Of a stretch of DNA of 64,000 nt, positions 18,761-26,790 are shown piece after piece. The number at the start of each line of letters is the position of its first letter. Position 1 is the first letter of the stretch. The stretch is from positions 124,001 through 188,000 of the forward strand of contig NZ_JAJOLP010000001.1 in NCBI RefSeq assembly GCF_021129215.1, in the 5' to 3' direction. Under the pieces are notes generated by a model. That model was not told the origin of the DNA and made no database searches. It saw only the letters and a list, made by a program, of their open reading frames with translations. Made by a program: the position numbers and the translations under genes. This DNA is from Agromyces sp. S2-1-8. GTDB lineage: Bacteria; Actinomycetota; Actinomycetes; Actinomycetales; Microbacteriaceae.

Positions 18761-18820
18761 TTGCAGGACGATGCGGCCGGCCCCGTCTGCAGAGTCGCTG
18801 CCGACCGGCTCATCCTGCAA
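18761..18820. repeat. ~60-bp palindromic repeat, copy 4
   Basis: TTGCAGGACGATGCGGCCGG pairs with the right arm ending CCGGCTCATCCTGCAA. It lies just upstream of the DUF559 gene. Confidence 0.75.
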
Positions 18821-18853
18821 CGGCTACCGGCTGGCAGCGCCCTGTCCACCAAG

Positions 18854-18913
18854 TTGCAGGACATCGCGGCCGGCACCGCGTGCACAGCCTCAACCGACCG
18901 GCTCGTCCTGCAA
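18854..18913. repeat. ~60-bp palindromic repeat, copy 5
   Basis: TTGCAGGACATCGCGGCCGG pairs with the right arm ending CCGGCTCGTCCTGCAA. It lies directly after the M23 peptidase gene, 33 bases from copy 4. Confidence 0.75.
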
Positions 18914-18959
18914 CTGCGCTCACGCGGCCGGCCCCAAGCCGGCCGAGCCTCGCCGCGAC

Positions 18960-20798
18960 TCAGTTCGTGTTCGCGTACAGCCACTCGAGCGGGTCGACCC
19001 ACTCGCCGTCCATGCCGCCGATGCGGATCTCGAAGTGCAGGTGCGGACCGGTCGACATGCCGGTGTTGCCGGTCTGCCCGATGACCTGGCCGACCTCGAC
19101 GGTGTCGCCCTCTTCGACGAGGCGCGAGCCCGAGATCATGTGCGCGTAGACGCTCGTGACGGTCTGCCCGTCGATCTGGTGGTCGATCATGACGACCGTG
19201 CCGAGCGATCCGCCCTCGTCGGTCGAGTTGACGACGACGCCGTCGGCGATCGACTGGATCTCGGCGCCGTAGCCGGGGTTGAAGTCCTGCCCGTGGTGGT
19301 CGCTCGAGCAGCCGGCGCAGTCGCGGTAGCCGAAGCGGTCGCCGATGTGCACGCCGATCGCGAAGGGCCACTGGATCGTGCCCGCCGGGTTGTTCGTGAA
19401 GGTCGCCTCGGGGCGGATGCCGGCAGCCTCGGCGTACTCCTCGATCGTCTGCGTCTTGTAGCCCTCGCTGTCGACGCCCTCGGCGACCACGCCGTCGGCG
19501 ATCTCGACGCGCTGTCCGTCGATCGTCGTCGAGTTGGTGCTCTCGAGCGCCATCGCCTGCACCTCGGCAGGCGTCATGAGCGACATCGCCGGAACCGAGG
19601 TGGTCACCGCGAGCGCCGCCGCGAAGCCCATCGCGACGACCGGTGCGAGACGACGGCCGACACGGCGCGGTGCGCGCGTCGCGGCAGGTCGCGTCGGCGC
19701 GTTGCGTTCACCGGGCGTGGATGCCGCGGGGCCGGCGCCGCTCGCGGCACCGCGCTGCGGCGCACGCTTCGAACGACGGGCGGATGCCGCGGGGTGGACG
19801 CCCTCGGGAACCGCGCCCGAGCGATCCCGGCGACGGGAGGCCGTGGCGCCCGACGTCGACGCCGCGAGCTCGGTCGCGGCGTGCGAGTCGGCGGGCAGAA
19901 GGTCTGCCCCGGCGATGAGCGCGGCGAGGTCGTCGACGGCCGAGTCGCCGCGAGCGGCAGCCGGAGCGGGCACCGCGGTGGCCGGGATGGGTGCGGCGAC
20001 CGGGGTCGACACGGCCGGCACGGCGGCGGGCGTCGACGCGGCAGGCGCTGCCGCGGGAGTCGGCGCGGCGGGCGCTGCTACGGGAGCGGACATGGCAGAC
20101 ACTGCTACGGGAGTCGCCGCAGGCGCCGCTGGTCGCATCGGGGCTTCGGCGGAGACGACGGGGCGAGCGGGGATGACCCGAGTCGGCTGCGCTGCGGGCG
20201 CGGCTGGTGCCGGAGCGACAGCCGGAGCGGCGCTCTCGGCCGAACGCGAGTGGGCTTGGGGCTCGGGGCTCGACAAGTCGGCGAAGAGGTCGTCGAAGGC
20301 CGGACGACGCCGTGCCGCGGCGGGAACGGACAGCGAGGCATCCGCCTTCGGCGCGGCCGGGGCCGACGCCGGCGCAACAGGGGCCGGCGCAACAGGGGCC
20401 GAGGCGGCCGTCGCACCAGGCGCAGCCGGGAACGCAGGCGCAGGCGCAGCCGGGAACGCGGGCGCAGCAGCAGCAGCAGCCGCGGGGAACGCGGCCGGAG
20501 CGGGAGCCGCGTACGCCCCGCCCTGCGGCGCCATCGAAGCCCGGCCGGCGGGAGCCCCGGCACCGTGCTGCGAAACCGATCCGCCGGCCGGGGCCTCGTA
20601 CCGATGCGCCGCAGCCGCCTCGCGCTCGCGCAGCTCACGACGGGTCAGGGGTCGCTCGGGCCGCACAGCAGCCTGGGTGCCTGGCGAAGATCCGTCGGGC
20701 ACGAGGGGGGACTCGAGCACGTTGTGGGGGCTTTCGGCGTCGGGGACGAGCGGTTTGCAGGGGAGGTACTCATCGCGACGCGAGCGCCGAGATAACAA
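18960..20798 (-). CDS. M23 (LytM) peptidase with long Ala/Pro-rich cytoplasmic extension
   Basis: A 612-residue protein if the TTG at 20798 is used; a GTG at 20720 is an alternative and neither has a good ribosome site. Residues ~1-380 are low-complexity Ala/Pro with short charged islands. One membrane helix follows (~384-407), then a linker and a LytM domain with HHGQDF (zinc His and Asp near 501-505) and TGPHLHFEIR. It would be a type II membrane protein that cuts or regulates peptidoglycan outside while keeping a 380-residue tail in the cytoplasm. M23 proteins normally lack such a tail. Confidence 0.8.
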   Translation of the reverse strand: MLSRRSRRDEYLPCKPLVPDAESPHNVLESPLVPDGSSPGTQAAVRPERPLTRRELREREAAAAHRYEAPAGGSVSQHGAGAPAGRASMAPQGGAYAAPAPAAFPAAAAAAAPAFPAAPAPAFPAAPGATAASAPVAPAPVAPASAPAAPKADASLSVPAAARRRPAFDDLFADLSSPEPQAHSRSAESAAPAVAPAPAAPAAQPTRVIPARPVVSAEAPMRPAAPAATPVAVSAMSAPVAAPAAPTPAAAPAASTPAAVPAVSTPVAAPIPATAVPAPAAARGDSAVDDLAALIAGADLLPADSHAATELAASTSGATASRRRDRSGAVPEGVHPAASARRSKRAPQRGAASGAGPAASTPGERNAPTRPAATRAPRRVGRRLAPVVAMGFAAALAVTTSVPAMSLMTPAEVQAMALESTNSTTIDGQRVEIADGVVAEGVDSEGYKTQTIEEYAEAAGIRPEATFTNNPAGTIQWPFAIGVHIGDRFGYRDCAGCSSDHHGQDFNPGYGAEIQSIADGVVVNSTDEGGSLGTVVMIDHQIDGQTVTSVYAHMISGSRLVEEGDTVEVGQVIGQTGNTGMSTGPHLHFEIRIGGMDGEWVDPLEWLYANTN

Positions 20799-20801
20799 CT
20801 C

Positions 20802-20821
20802 GATAAAGGGTACCCGTTATC
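20802..20821. promoter_or_regulatory. 20-bp near-perfect palindrome before the M23 gene
   Basis: GATAAAGGGTACCCGTTATC is complementary to itself at 18 of 20 positions. It lies 3 bases upstream of the TTG start, so either it is a regulator site over a leaderless start or translation begins further in, at 20720. Confidence 0.45.
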
Positions 20822-20935
20822 GATCGTGAACACCATGCGAACGTTCGGTATTCGTTGTAGGCGCCTCCGCTGAACGGTCGTTTCAGCCGACCGCCGCCGG
20901 CGACGAACCCGGAGCCCGCAAGGCCGGGCGCACCC

Positions 20936-21772
20936 TCACCCGCGCTCGCCCGCTGCCGCGATCGCGGCCGACAGCTCCTCGAACAGCCCGGGCGCGGCGG
21001 CGACGACGAGTTCGTCGCTCTCGCTTCCGCCCCGCGGACCTCCGACGAGCGCCCCCGCCTCGCGCGCGATGAGGGCGCCGGCCGCATGGTCCCAGGGGTT
21101 GAGCCCGCGCTCGTAGAACGCGTCGAGGCGGCCCGCGGCGAGCGCGCAGAGGTCGACCGCGGCCGACCCCGCCCGCCGGATGTCGCGCACCTGCGGCAGC
21201 ACGCCGAGCAGCACCTCGGCCTGCTCGCGACGCCGCTCGGCCGAGTACCCGAACCCGGTGCCCACGAGGGCCCGCCCGAGCGGTACCCCTTCGTTGACGT
21301 GCAGCGCGCGGTCGCCGAGCCGCGCTCCCCCGCCGGCGAACGCCTCGAACACCTCGCCGGTCGACGGGTTGACGACGACGCCGGCGAGCGCGCGCCAGCT
21401 CGACGGCTCGGGCGGGCCGGCCACGACCGCGACGCTCACCGCCCACCCGGGCAGGCCGTAGAGGAAGTTGACGGTGCCGTCGATCGGGTCGACGACCCAG
21501 GTGAGCCCGCTCGCGCCGATGAGCATGCTGTCTTCTTCGCCGAGGACGCCGTCGTCGGGCCGCGCCGCCGCGATACGAGACCGGATGAGCGCCTCGGTCT
21601 CGCGGTCGGTCGCCGTCACCACGTCGGTCGGCGTCGACTTCGTCGCGGCGACCTCGACGCCGGTGCGCCGGGCGGCGGCCGCGAACTCCGCGGCCTGTAC
21701 GGCGATTTCGCGCACGAGCGCGAGCAGCGCCGGCAGTTCGGTCGGGTCGACGGATGCCTCGCGCTCGGTCAT
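20936..21772 (-). CDS. inositol monophosphatase family protein
   Basis: A 278-residue Mg2+-dependent phosphatase of the IMPase/FBPase/CysQ superfamily. It shows the metal-site motifs GEEDS (about residue 82) and WVVDPIDGTVNFLYG (about 96-110), and a C-terminal WDHAAGALIAREAGA. The likely substrates are inositol-1-phosphate, histidinol phosphate or related sugar phosphates; sequence alone does not decide. The ATG at 21772 starts MTEREASVDP; an upstream in-frame GC-rich extension is unlikely. Confidence 0.88.
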   Translation of the reverse strand: MTEREASVDPTELPALLALVREIAVQAAEFAAAARRTGVEVAATKSTPTDVVTATDRETEALIRSRIAAARPDDGVLGEEDSMLIGASGLTWVVDPIDGTVNFLYGLPGWAVSVAVVAGPPEPSSWRALAGVVVNPSTGEVFEAFAGGGARLGDRALHVNEGVPLGRALVGTGFGYSAERRREQAEVLLGVLPQVRDIRRAGSAAVDLCALAAGRLDAFYERGLNPWDHAAGALIAREAGALVGGPRGGSESDELVVAAAPGLFEELSAAIAAAGERG

Positions 21773-21860
21773 GCCTCCCACGCTAGCCCCGCCCGCCACC
21801 GAGCACAGCGGCCGCGGCCGCGCGGCGGCCGACGGAGCAGCCGGGTGGGTGCGACCGAGT

Positions 21861-22334
21861 TCAGCCCGCCGCCCCCGCCTTTCGCAGGTGGACGAGCTCC
21901 ACCCCGGGACGCAGTGCTTCGCGCCGGAACTCGCGGTACCCCTCGCGCTCGTACAGCCGGATGTTCGCCGCGCTCAGGTGCCCCGTGAACAGTTCGAACG
22001 ACTCGGCGCCGCTCGCCGCCTCGGCCGCGCGCAGCAGCGTCGTGCCGAGACCGCGCCCCTGCTGGTCTGGCGCGACGACGAGCCGCCCGATGTGCGCGGT
22101 CGGCCCCTCGACCGTCCAGCGCACGGCCGCGACGAGCCGTCGGTCGAGGGTGACCCCCAGCGCGGGATGCCGCAGCTCGCGCCGCACCTCGTCGAGCGTC
22201 TGCGTCAGCGCGGGCAGGAACGCGTCGAGGTACAGCTGCGCCTCCGACACGTAGGCTGCGCGCTGCAGCGTGAGGAGCTCACCGGCATGGGCTTCGGTGA
22301 GGGGATGCGGTTCGACGGGATCCAGCGTGCGCAC
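21861..22334 (-). CDS. GNAT-family N-acetyltransferase
   Basis: A 157-residue protein with GTG start. The acetyl-CoA loop reads VVAPDQQGRGLGTTLL (about 87-102), followed by FTGHLSAANIRLYEREGYREF, typical of motif B. The substrate is unknown. It is divergent from the VOC gene with 35 bp between them. Confidence 0.82.
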   Translation of the reverse strand: MRTLDPVEPHPLTEAHAGELLTLQRAAYVSEAQLYLDAFLPALTQTLDEVRRELRHPALGVTLDRRLVAAVRWTVEGPTAHIGRLVVAPDQQGRGLGTTLLRAAEAASGAESFELFTGHLSAANIRLYEREGYREFRREALRPGVELVHLRKAGAAG

Positions 22335-22369
22335 GTTCGCGATCCTATTGCCGCGCGTAGGCTCGGGTC

Positions 22370-22807
22370 ATGGCGGTGCAGCGAATGGACCACGTCAGTG
22401 TCATCGTCGACGACCTCGAGGCCGCGACGGCGTTCTTCGGCGAGCTCGGCCTCGAGCGCGAGGGCGGCGCAGCCGTCGAGGGCGACTGGGTCGACCGGGT
22501 CAACGGCATCGACGACGTGCGCGTCGACATCGTGATGATGGTCGCGCCCGACGGCGGCCGGCTCGAACTCACCCGGTTCCGCTCCCCCGAGGTGCTCATG
22601 CCCGAGCCGTCGAACGCGACGCCGAACCTGCTCGGACTGCGCAGCGTCATGTTCGAGGTCGACGACATCGATGACACCGTCGAGCGCCTGCGCGCGCACG
22701 GCGGCGAGCTCGTCGGCGAGATCGCCGAGTACGAGCGGTACTACCGCCTCTGCTACCTGCGCGGCCCGGCAGGCGTCATCGTCTCGCTCGCCGAATCGCT
22801 CGGCTGA
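22370..22807 (+). CDS. VOC-family (glyoxalase fold) protein
   Basis: A 145-residue protein with two beta-alpha-beta modules. MDHVSVIVDDLEAATAFFGELG opens the first, and a C-terminal YRLCYLRGPAGVIVSLAE carries the usual metal-ligand Glu. Such proteins are metal-dependent isomerases, dioxygenases or resistance proteins; nothing here fixes the substrate. Confidence 0.8.
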   Translation: MAVQRMDHVSVIVDDLEAATAFFGELGLEREGGAAVEGDWVDRVNGIDDVRVDIVMMVAPDGGRLELTRFRSPEVLMPEPSNATPNLLGLRSVMFEVDDIDDTVERLRAHGGELVGEIAEYERYYRLCYLRGPAGVIVSLAESLG

Positions 22808-22846
22808 CGCGGCCCCGGCCCGCCCCCTTCGCGTGCCCGGATACGC

Positions 22847-22871
22847 GAAAACCCCGGTGGAAACCGGGGTT
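22847..22871 (-). terminator. rho-independent terminator of tRNA-Tyr
   Basis: AACCCCGGT (22850-22858) and ACCGGGGTT (22863-22871) form a 9-bp stem around a 4-base GGAA loop. On the minus strand it follows the tRNA by 5 bases and is itself followed by TTTTC. Confidence 0.8.
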
Positions 22872-22876
22872 CTTGC

Positions 22877-22961
22877 TGGTGGCGAGTGAGGGATTCGAAC
22901 CCCCGAATGCAATGCAGTCTGATTTACAGTCAGATCCCTTTGGCCGCTTGGGTAACTCGCC
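22877..22961 (-). tRNA. tRNA-Tyr (GTA anticodon)
   Basis: An 85-base class II tRNA with encoded CCA, acceptor GGCGAGT/ACTCGCC and anticodon loop CTGTAAA giving GTA. A long variable arm (TGCATTGCATTCG region) and the T arm GGGGGTTCGAATCCC follow. Confidence 0.93.
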
Positions 22962-23105
22962 ATCGCACCCGACCACGTTCTGCACACAACCGGGGGCCTG
23001 ACAAGGATACCCGTCAGGGCCCGCTCGCGGAAATCGAAGCCCGACCGGCCCGAAGACCGCCGGAAGCCGGCCGGCGCACGACCGTGCAGCACGGCTCGGC
23101 TGGGC

Positions 23106-24458
23106 CTACTTCGTGTCGGCCTCACCGTTCGCCGGGGCGTCGCCGGAGGGCTTCGCCGGCGCCGTGCGGCGACGGCGGGAGATGAGCAGCGCGATGGCGC
23201 CCGCGGCGATCACGGCCGCGGCGATCGCGATGAACGGTGCGACGTTCGCCCCCGACTCGGCGAGCTCGCCCGCGACCGCGGCGGGCGAGGCGGCCGGCGA
23301 CGGCGAGGCGGGCGGCGACGCCGGCGGCGAGGCGGGCGGCGAGGCCGGCGGGGTCGACGGCGGGGTGACGACGACCGGCTCGACGACGATCGGCGGCGCG
23401 ACCACCTCGGCCTCGGTGCCGTCGACGGTCACCGGCGCGGGCGGGGTGAACCCCGCCGGCGGCACGACGATGATGGTGTAGCTGTCGTCCTGCGGCAGGT
23501 CGACCGTGTACGTGCCGTCGTCCTCGACGGGCACCTGCAGCTCTTCACCGGTGACGTCGAGCACGGGTTCGCCGGAGGCATCCTCGATCTCGACGATGGT
23601 GCCGGCGGGCGGCGGTGCGCCGTCCTCGAGCTCGACGGTGCCGGTGATGGTCGTCTTCGCCGCGGCGGCGGCGATCCAGAGCTGGTACGAGGGCGAGCCG
23701 TTGACCGCGCCGTAGAGCAGCTCGACGCGACGCACCGACGAGTCTGGACGGAAGCCGAGGTACGCGCCCGACGTGTCGTCGAAGTTGCCGACGACCGTCC
23801 CGGGCACGAAGGCGATGCCGTAGTCGTCGATGTTCGCCGACTCGTCCCAACGGGGAATGTCGGTGAACGGGCCGGGCCCGGCGCAGGTGCTCGGCTTCGG
23901 CGACCCGGCGGCGCAGTAGTTGCCGGGCGTCATCGCGCCGAGCGCCGAGACCGGCAGCGGCGCTCCGGTGTCGTCGAATGCGGTCACGAACACCCAGTCG
24001 GCGTCGACGTCTCCGAGCACGAAGCCCCAGTCGTCGCCGCGCTCGGCGCCGAGGTCGACGACGGTGCGCGACGGCGGCGGGTTGCCGACCGACGGCGGGG
24101 TGGGCGCGAGCGCCCCCGACTTCGGACGGATCGTGAGGTAGGGCTGCAGCCGGCTCGACCCGTACTCGGTGCCGAAGTCGGTCGACGCGTTGAGGAACGC
24201 GCTCGCCCCCGACGCCTCGGCCAGCGAGATGCTGTCGCTCGTGAGCGTGATCGGCCCGCCGAACCCCGTCGATGCGGGCAGCGCGCCCGTCGCCGTGAAG
24301 GCGTTGGCCGAGCCGCCTACGGTCCAGTCGGCGTAGGCACCGATCTCGGTCGCCGGGTCGACCGCCGCAGCCGGCGCAGCCGCGCCCGCCGCAACGCCCG
24401 CCAATGTCAGTGCGATGACCCCGACCGCCCCTGCGAGCGATGTCCCCCGATTCGCCAT
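23106..24458 (-). CDS. cell-wall-anchored surface protein (signal peptide, LAESG-like sorting signal)
   Basis: A ~450-residue exported protein. The N-terminal signal peptide ends near APAAA. A beta-rich ectodomain follows, with a choice-of-anchor-like part (YADWTVGGSANAFT), an Asp/Trp-rich part and a carboxypeptidase-regulatory-like domain around ITGTVELEDGAPPPAGT. Then come Pro-rich PPAS repeats, LAESGA, a membrane helix and an Arg-rich tail. LAxxG-helix-Arg is the LPxTG-variant anchor common in Microbacteriaceae. ATG 24458 is chosen; another lies at 24467. Function beyond surface display is unknown. Confidence 0.75.
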   Translation of the reverse strand: MANRGTSLAGAVGVIALTLAGVAAGAAAPAAAVDPATEIGAYADWTVGGSANAFTATGALPASTGFGGPITLTSDSISLAEASGASAFLNASTDFGTEYGSSRLQPYLTIRPKSGALAPTPPSVGNPPPSRTVVDLGAERGDDWGFVLGDVDADWVFVTAFDDTGAPLPVSALGAMTPGNYCAAGSPKPSTCAGPGPFTDIPRWDESANIDDYGIAFVPGTVVGNFDDTSGAYLGFRPDSSVRRVELLYGAVNGSPSYQLWIAAAAAKTTITGTVELEDGAPPPAGTIVEIEDASGEPVLDVTGEELQVPVEDDGTYTVDLPQDDSYTIIVVPPAGFTPPAPVTVDGTEAEVVAPPIVVEPVVVTPPSTPPASPPASPPASPPASPSPAASPAAVAGELAESGANVAPFIAIAAAVIAAGAIALLISRRRRTAPAKPSGDAPANGEADTK

Positions 24459-24571
24459 GCCCGCCATGCTCGCACACGCGCGCGGGCGACGCCAGCGCAT
24501 CGCGGCCTGCGCCGGCATCGTTCAGACGGTGGATGCCTCGTGGCCGACGCCCCGCCGCGCCCCGATGCCGC

Positions 24572-25348
24572 TCAGTTCGAGGGCCGCCACCACGGCGCCT
24601 CTGCCGTGTCGCCCTGGTCGCGGCGGGTGCCGTCGGCGCGGATGGGCGCCGTGCCGCTCGCGTCGCCGCCACCGCTCGGCGCGGTCGACAACCAGCCCCG
24701 GTGCTCGCCGTTCACGACGGGCACGGGCTGTGTGCGCGCCTCGCCGTCGTCGAACGGGCGCGGTTCGCGTTCGTCGACGCGGCCCTGCTCGCCGGAATCG
24801 CCCTGCTGCGGCATCCCGGTCATGAGCGCCGACGCCGCGCCGCCGCGCCCACCGCCCCGGAGGCCGGCCCGCTGGATGACGCGCTGGATCGTGAGCCCGC
24901 GCTGGTCCGGCGATCCGACGAAGCGGATCTCGCGCAGCCCCTGGTCCTGCGCGGCCGACTCGAAGATGAAGTGGCCGTAGTTGAGCACGCGACCGATGAT
25001 CGGCTTGTGCACCGAGATGTCGAGGATTCGGGTGAGCGGCATCGTCGCGATGCGCTGCGAGAGGATGCCGTGCACCCGGAACACGCGCATGTTCGTCACC
25101 ACGAAGCGGTCCATGCGGCGGCCGAGGATGCGCCGGCCGCCGTCGAGCACGAGGAAGAGCGCTCCGAAGATCGGGATGAAGTACGCCGGTGAGGGCAGCA
25201 CCGTGAGCAGCAGCAGCACGGGGATCGCCGCCGCCACCTCGAGCGCGGCCGCGACGTTCGCCGCCCAGTGCTTGGTGACCTCGTCGACGATCACCTCGCC
25301 CTCATCGGCGATGAGGTGCCGCTCGACGTGCGGATCGAAGAAGCCCAT
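24572..25348 (-). CDS. bacterial PH-domain membrane protein
   Basis: A 258-residue protein. Two membrane helices (about 29-70) are followed by a bPH2-type domain with DRFVVTNMRVFRVHGIL, MPLTRILDISVHKP and YGHFIFESAAQDQG, then a disordered, charged C-terminal ~90 residues. Its function is unknown; such proteins sit at the inner face of the membrane. It is 12 bp upstream of a small membrane protein gene on the same strand only if transcription continues from the left, so cotranscription is likely with the small gene first. Confidence 0.75.
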   Translation of the reverse strand: MGFFDPHVERHLIADEGEVIVDEVTKHWAANVAAALEVAAAIPVLLLLTVLPSPAYFIPIFGALFLVLDGGRRILGRRMDRFVVTNMRVFRVHGILSQRIATMPLTRILDISVHKPIIGRVLNYGHFIFESAAQDQGLREIRFVGSPDQRGLTIQRVIQRAGLRGGGRGGAASALMTGMPQQGDSGEQGRVDEREPRPFDDGEARTQPVPVVNGEHRGWLSTAPSGGGDASGTAPIRADGTRRDQGDTAEAPWWRPSN

Positions 25349-25360
25349 GCGCGCTCCGTG

Positions 25361-25525
25361 CTAGGAGACGAGCGACATGAAGAACGTGCCGATCGAGCCG
25401 ACGGCGTTGAACACGGCGTCGACGGCGCCCTGCACCGCGGTGGCCGCGTCCTCGGGGCGCGTGATCAGGTAGAACGCGGCGAAGACCACGACGAGGCCGA
25501 GGAGTATGCGCTTGACCAACTTCAT
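25361..25525 (-). CDS. small membrane protein, unknown function
   Basis: A 54-residue protein with one strong membrane helix (ILLGLVVVFAAFYLI) and a second amphipathic one. The ATG at 25525 has AAGGGA 12-13 bases upstream; an alternative ATG at 25546 would add seven residues. It ends 12 bp before the PH-domain gene start and probably forms an operon with it. I do not recognise the family. Confidence 0.6.
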   Translation of the reverse strand: MKLVKRILLGLVVVFAAFYLITRPEDAATAVQGAVDAVFNAVGSIGTFFMSLVS

Positions 25526-25729
25526 GGTTTCTGCGTTTCCCTTCATGTTCGTGCGATGGCATGCCGCCACCCCACGAGCCAGCCCTGACCCGGCATTCTT
25601 ACCGCATGGATGCCTCGGGCCGGGGGCGGCGCGCCGCACGGCGCCCGGGTCGGGGCCGGTCGCCGACCTCCCTCGCCCGATAGGATTTCTCATGACGACG
25701 GGCTCGGCGGGGCCGGAGAATGAGGGGCC

Positions 25730-26749
25730 ATGGCCGGCATCGAAGAGGTCGCGAAGCTCGCGGGAGTGTCGACCGCGACCGTGTCGCGCGCGCTCAGCGG
25801 CCGCGGCCACGTGTCGGCCGCGTCGAAGGCGAAGGTGCTCGACGCCGCCGCGCGGCTCGGCTACGTCGTGTCGTCGAACGCCTCGTCGCTCGCGTCGGGC
25901 CGGACGCGCAACATCGGCGTCGTCATCCCGTTCTTGAACCGCTGGTTCTTCTCGTCGGTGCTCGAGGGCGCGCAGCAGGCGCTGCTGCGGCACGGCTACG
26001 ACCTCACGCTCTACAACCTCTCGGGCGACGGGCAGGAGCGCGCGAGCGTGTTCGAGCACTTCCTGCTGCGACAGCGGGTCGACGCGGTCATCGCGGTGTC
26101 GCTCGAGCTCACCGAGCCCGAAGTGGCCCGGCTGCACGAGCTCGGCAAGCCGCTCGTCGGCGTCGGCGGGCCGATCCCCGGCGTGCGCACGCTCACGATC
26201 GACGACGTCGCGGTCGCCCGCCTCGCGACCGAGCACCTCATCGGCCTCGGCCACCGGCGCATCGCGCACATCGGCGGCGACCTCGAGTTCGACGTCGACT
26301 TCCACCTGCCGACGAACCGGCGCCTCGGCTACGAGGGGGCGCTGCGCGACGCGGGCGTCGAGCCCGACGGGCGCCTGTTCGCGCCGGCCGACTTCACCAT
26401 TCGCGGCGGGTACCACGCGACGAAGCAGTTGCTCGGCGCCCCGCACGACCGGCCGACCGCGATCTTCGCGGCCTCCGACGAGATGGCGATCGGCTCGATC
26501 CTCGCCGCGCGCGACCTCGGCCTCGTCGTGCCGCGCGACGTGTCGGTCGTCGGCATCGACGACCACGACCTCGCCGACTTCTTCGGGCTGACGACGGTCG
26601 CGCAGTTCCCCCGGCTGCAGGGCGAGCAGGCCGCCGAGATCCTCATGGACGAGCTCGAGCCCGCGACCGGCGACGCCCCCGCACCGGCGGCGACGCCGCT
26701 GCCGTACGAGCTGCGCGTGCGCTCGTCGACGGCGCGGCCGCCCGAGTAG
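25730..26749 (+). CDS. LacI-family transcriptional regulator
   Basis: A 339-residue regulator. The N-terminal helix-turn-helix reads IEEVAKLAGVSTATVSRALSG; the hinge helix is in LASGRTRNIGVVIP. A periplasmic-binding-like effector domain follows, with ASDEMAIGSILAARDLGL and VVGIDDHDLADFF. No sugar genes are adjacent, but LacI-type operators lie in front of malE and the alpha-glucosidase 10 kb away, so this is the best visible candidate for a maltodextrin regulator. That link is inferred. Confidence 0.88.
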   Translation: MAGIEEVAKLAGVSTATVSRALSGRGHVSAASKAKVLDAAARLGYVVSSNASSLASGRTRNIGVVIPFLNRWFFSSVLEGAQQALLRHGYDLTLYNLSGDGQERASVFEHFLLRQRVDAVIAVSLELTEPEVARLHELGKPLVGVGGPIPGVRTLTIDDVAVARLATEHLIGLGHRRIAHIGGDLEFDVDFHLPTNRRLGYEGALRDAGVEPDGRLFAPADFTIRGGYHATKQLLGAPHDRPTAIFAASDEMAIGSILAARDLGLVVPRDVSVVGIDDHDLADFFGLTTVAQFPRLQGEQAAEILMDELEPATGDAPAPAATPLPYELRVRSSTARPPE

Positions 26750-26790
26750 CGTTCCGCCGGGCCTCGGTCACTCGACCGCGTCGCCCCCGC

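Noticed and set aside
20645..20836. A small gene starting MVFTIDNGYPL upstream of the M23 gene
   Set aside because: It overlaps the M23 frame and the palindrome, and its translation is not conserved-looking; more likely promoter DNA.
23280..23350. Possible CRISPR-like short repeats
   Set aside because: The repeats are contiguous 12-base units coding PPAS inside one protein, without spacers. No CRISPR array is present in the window.
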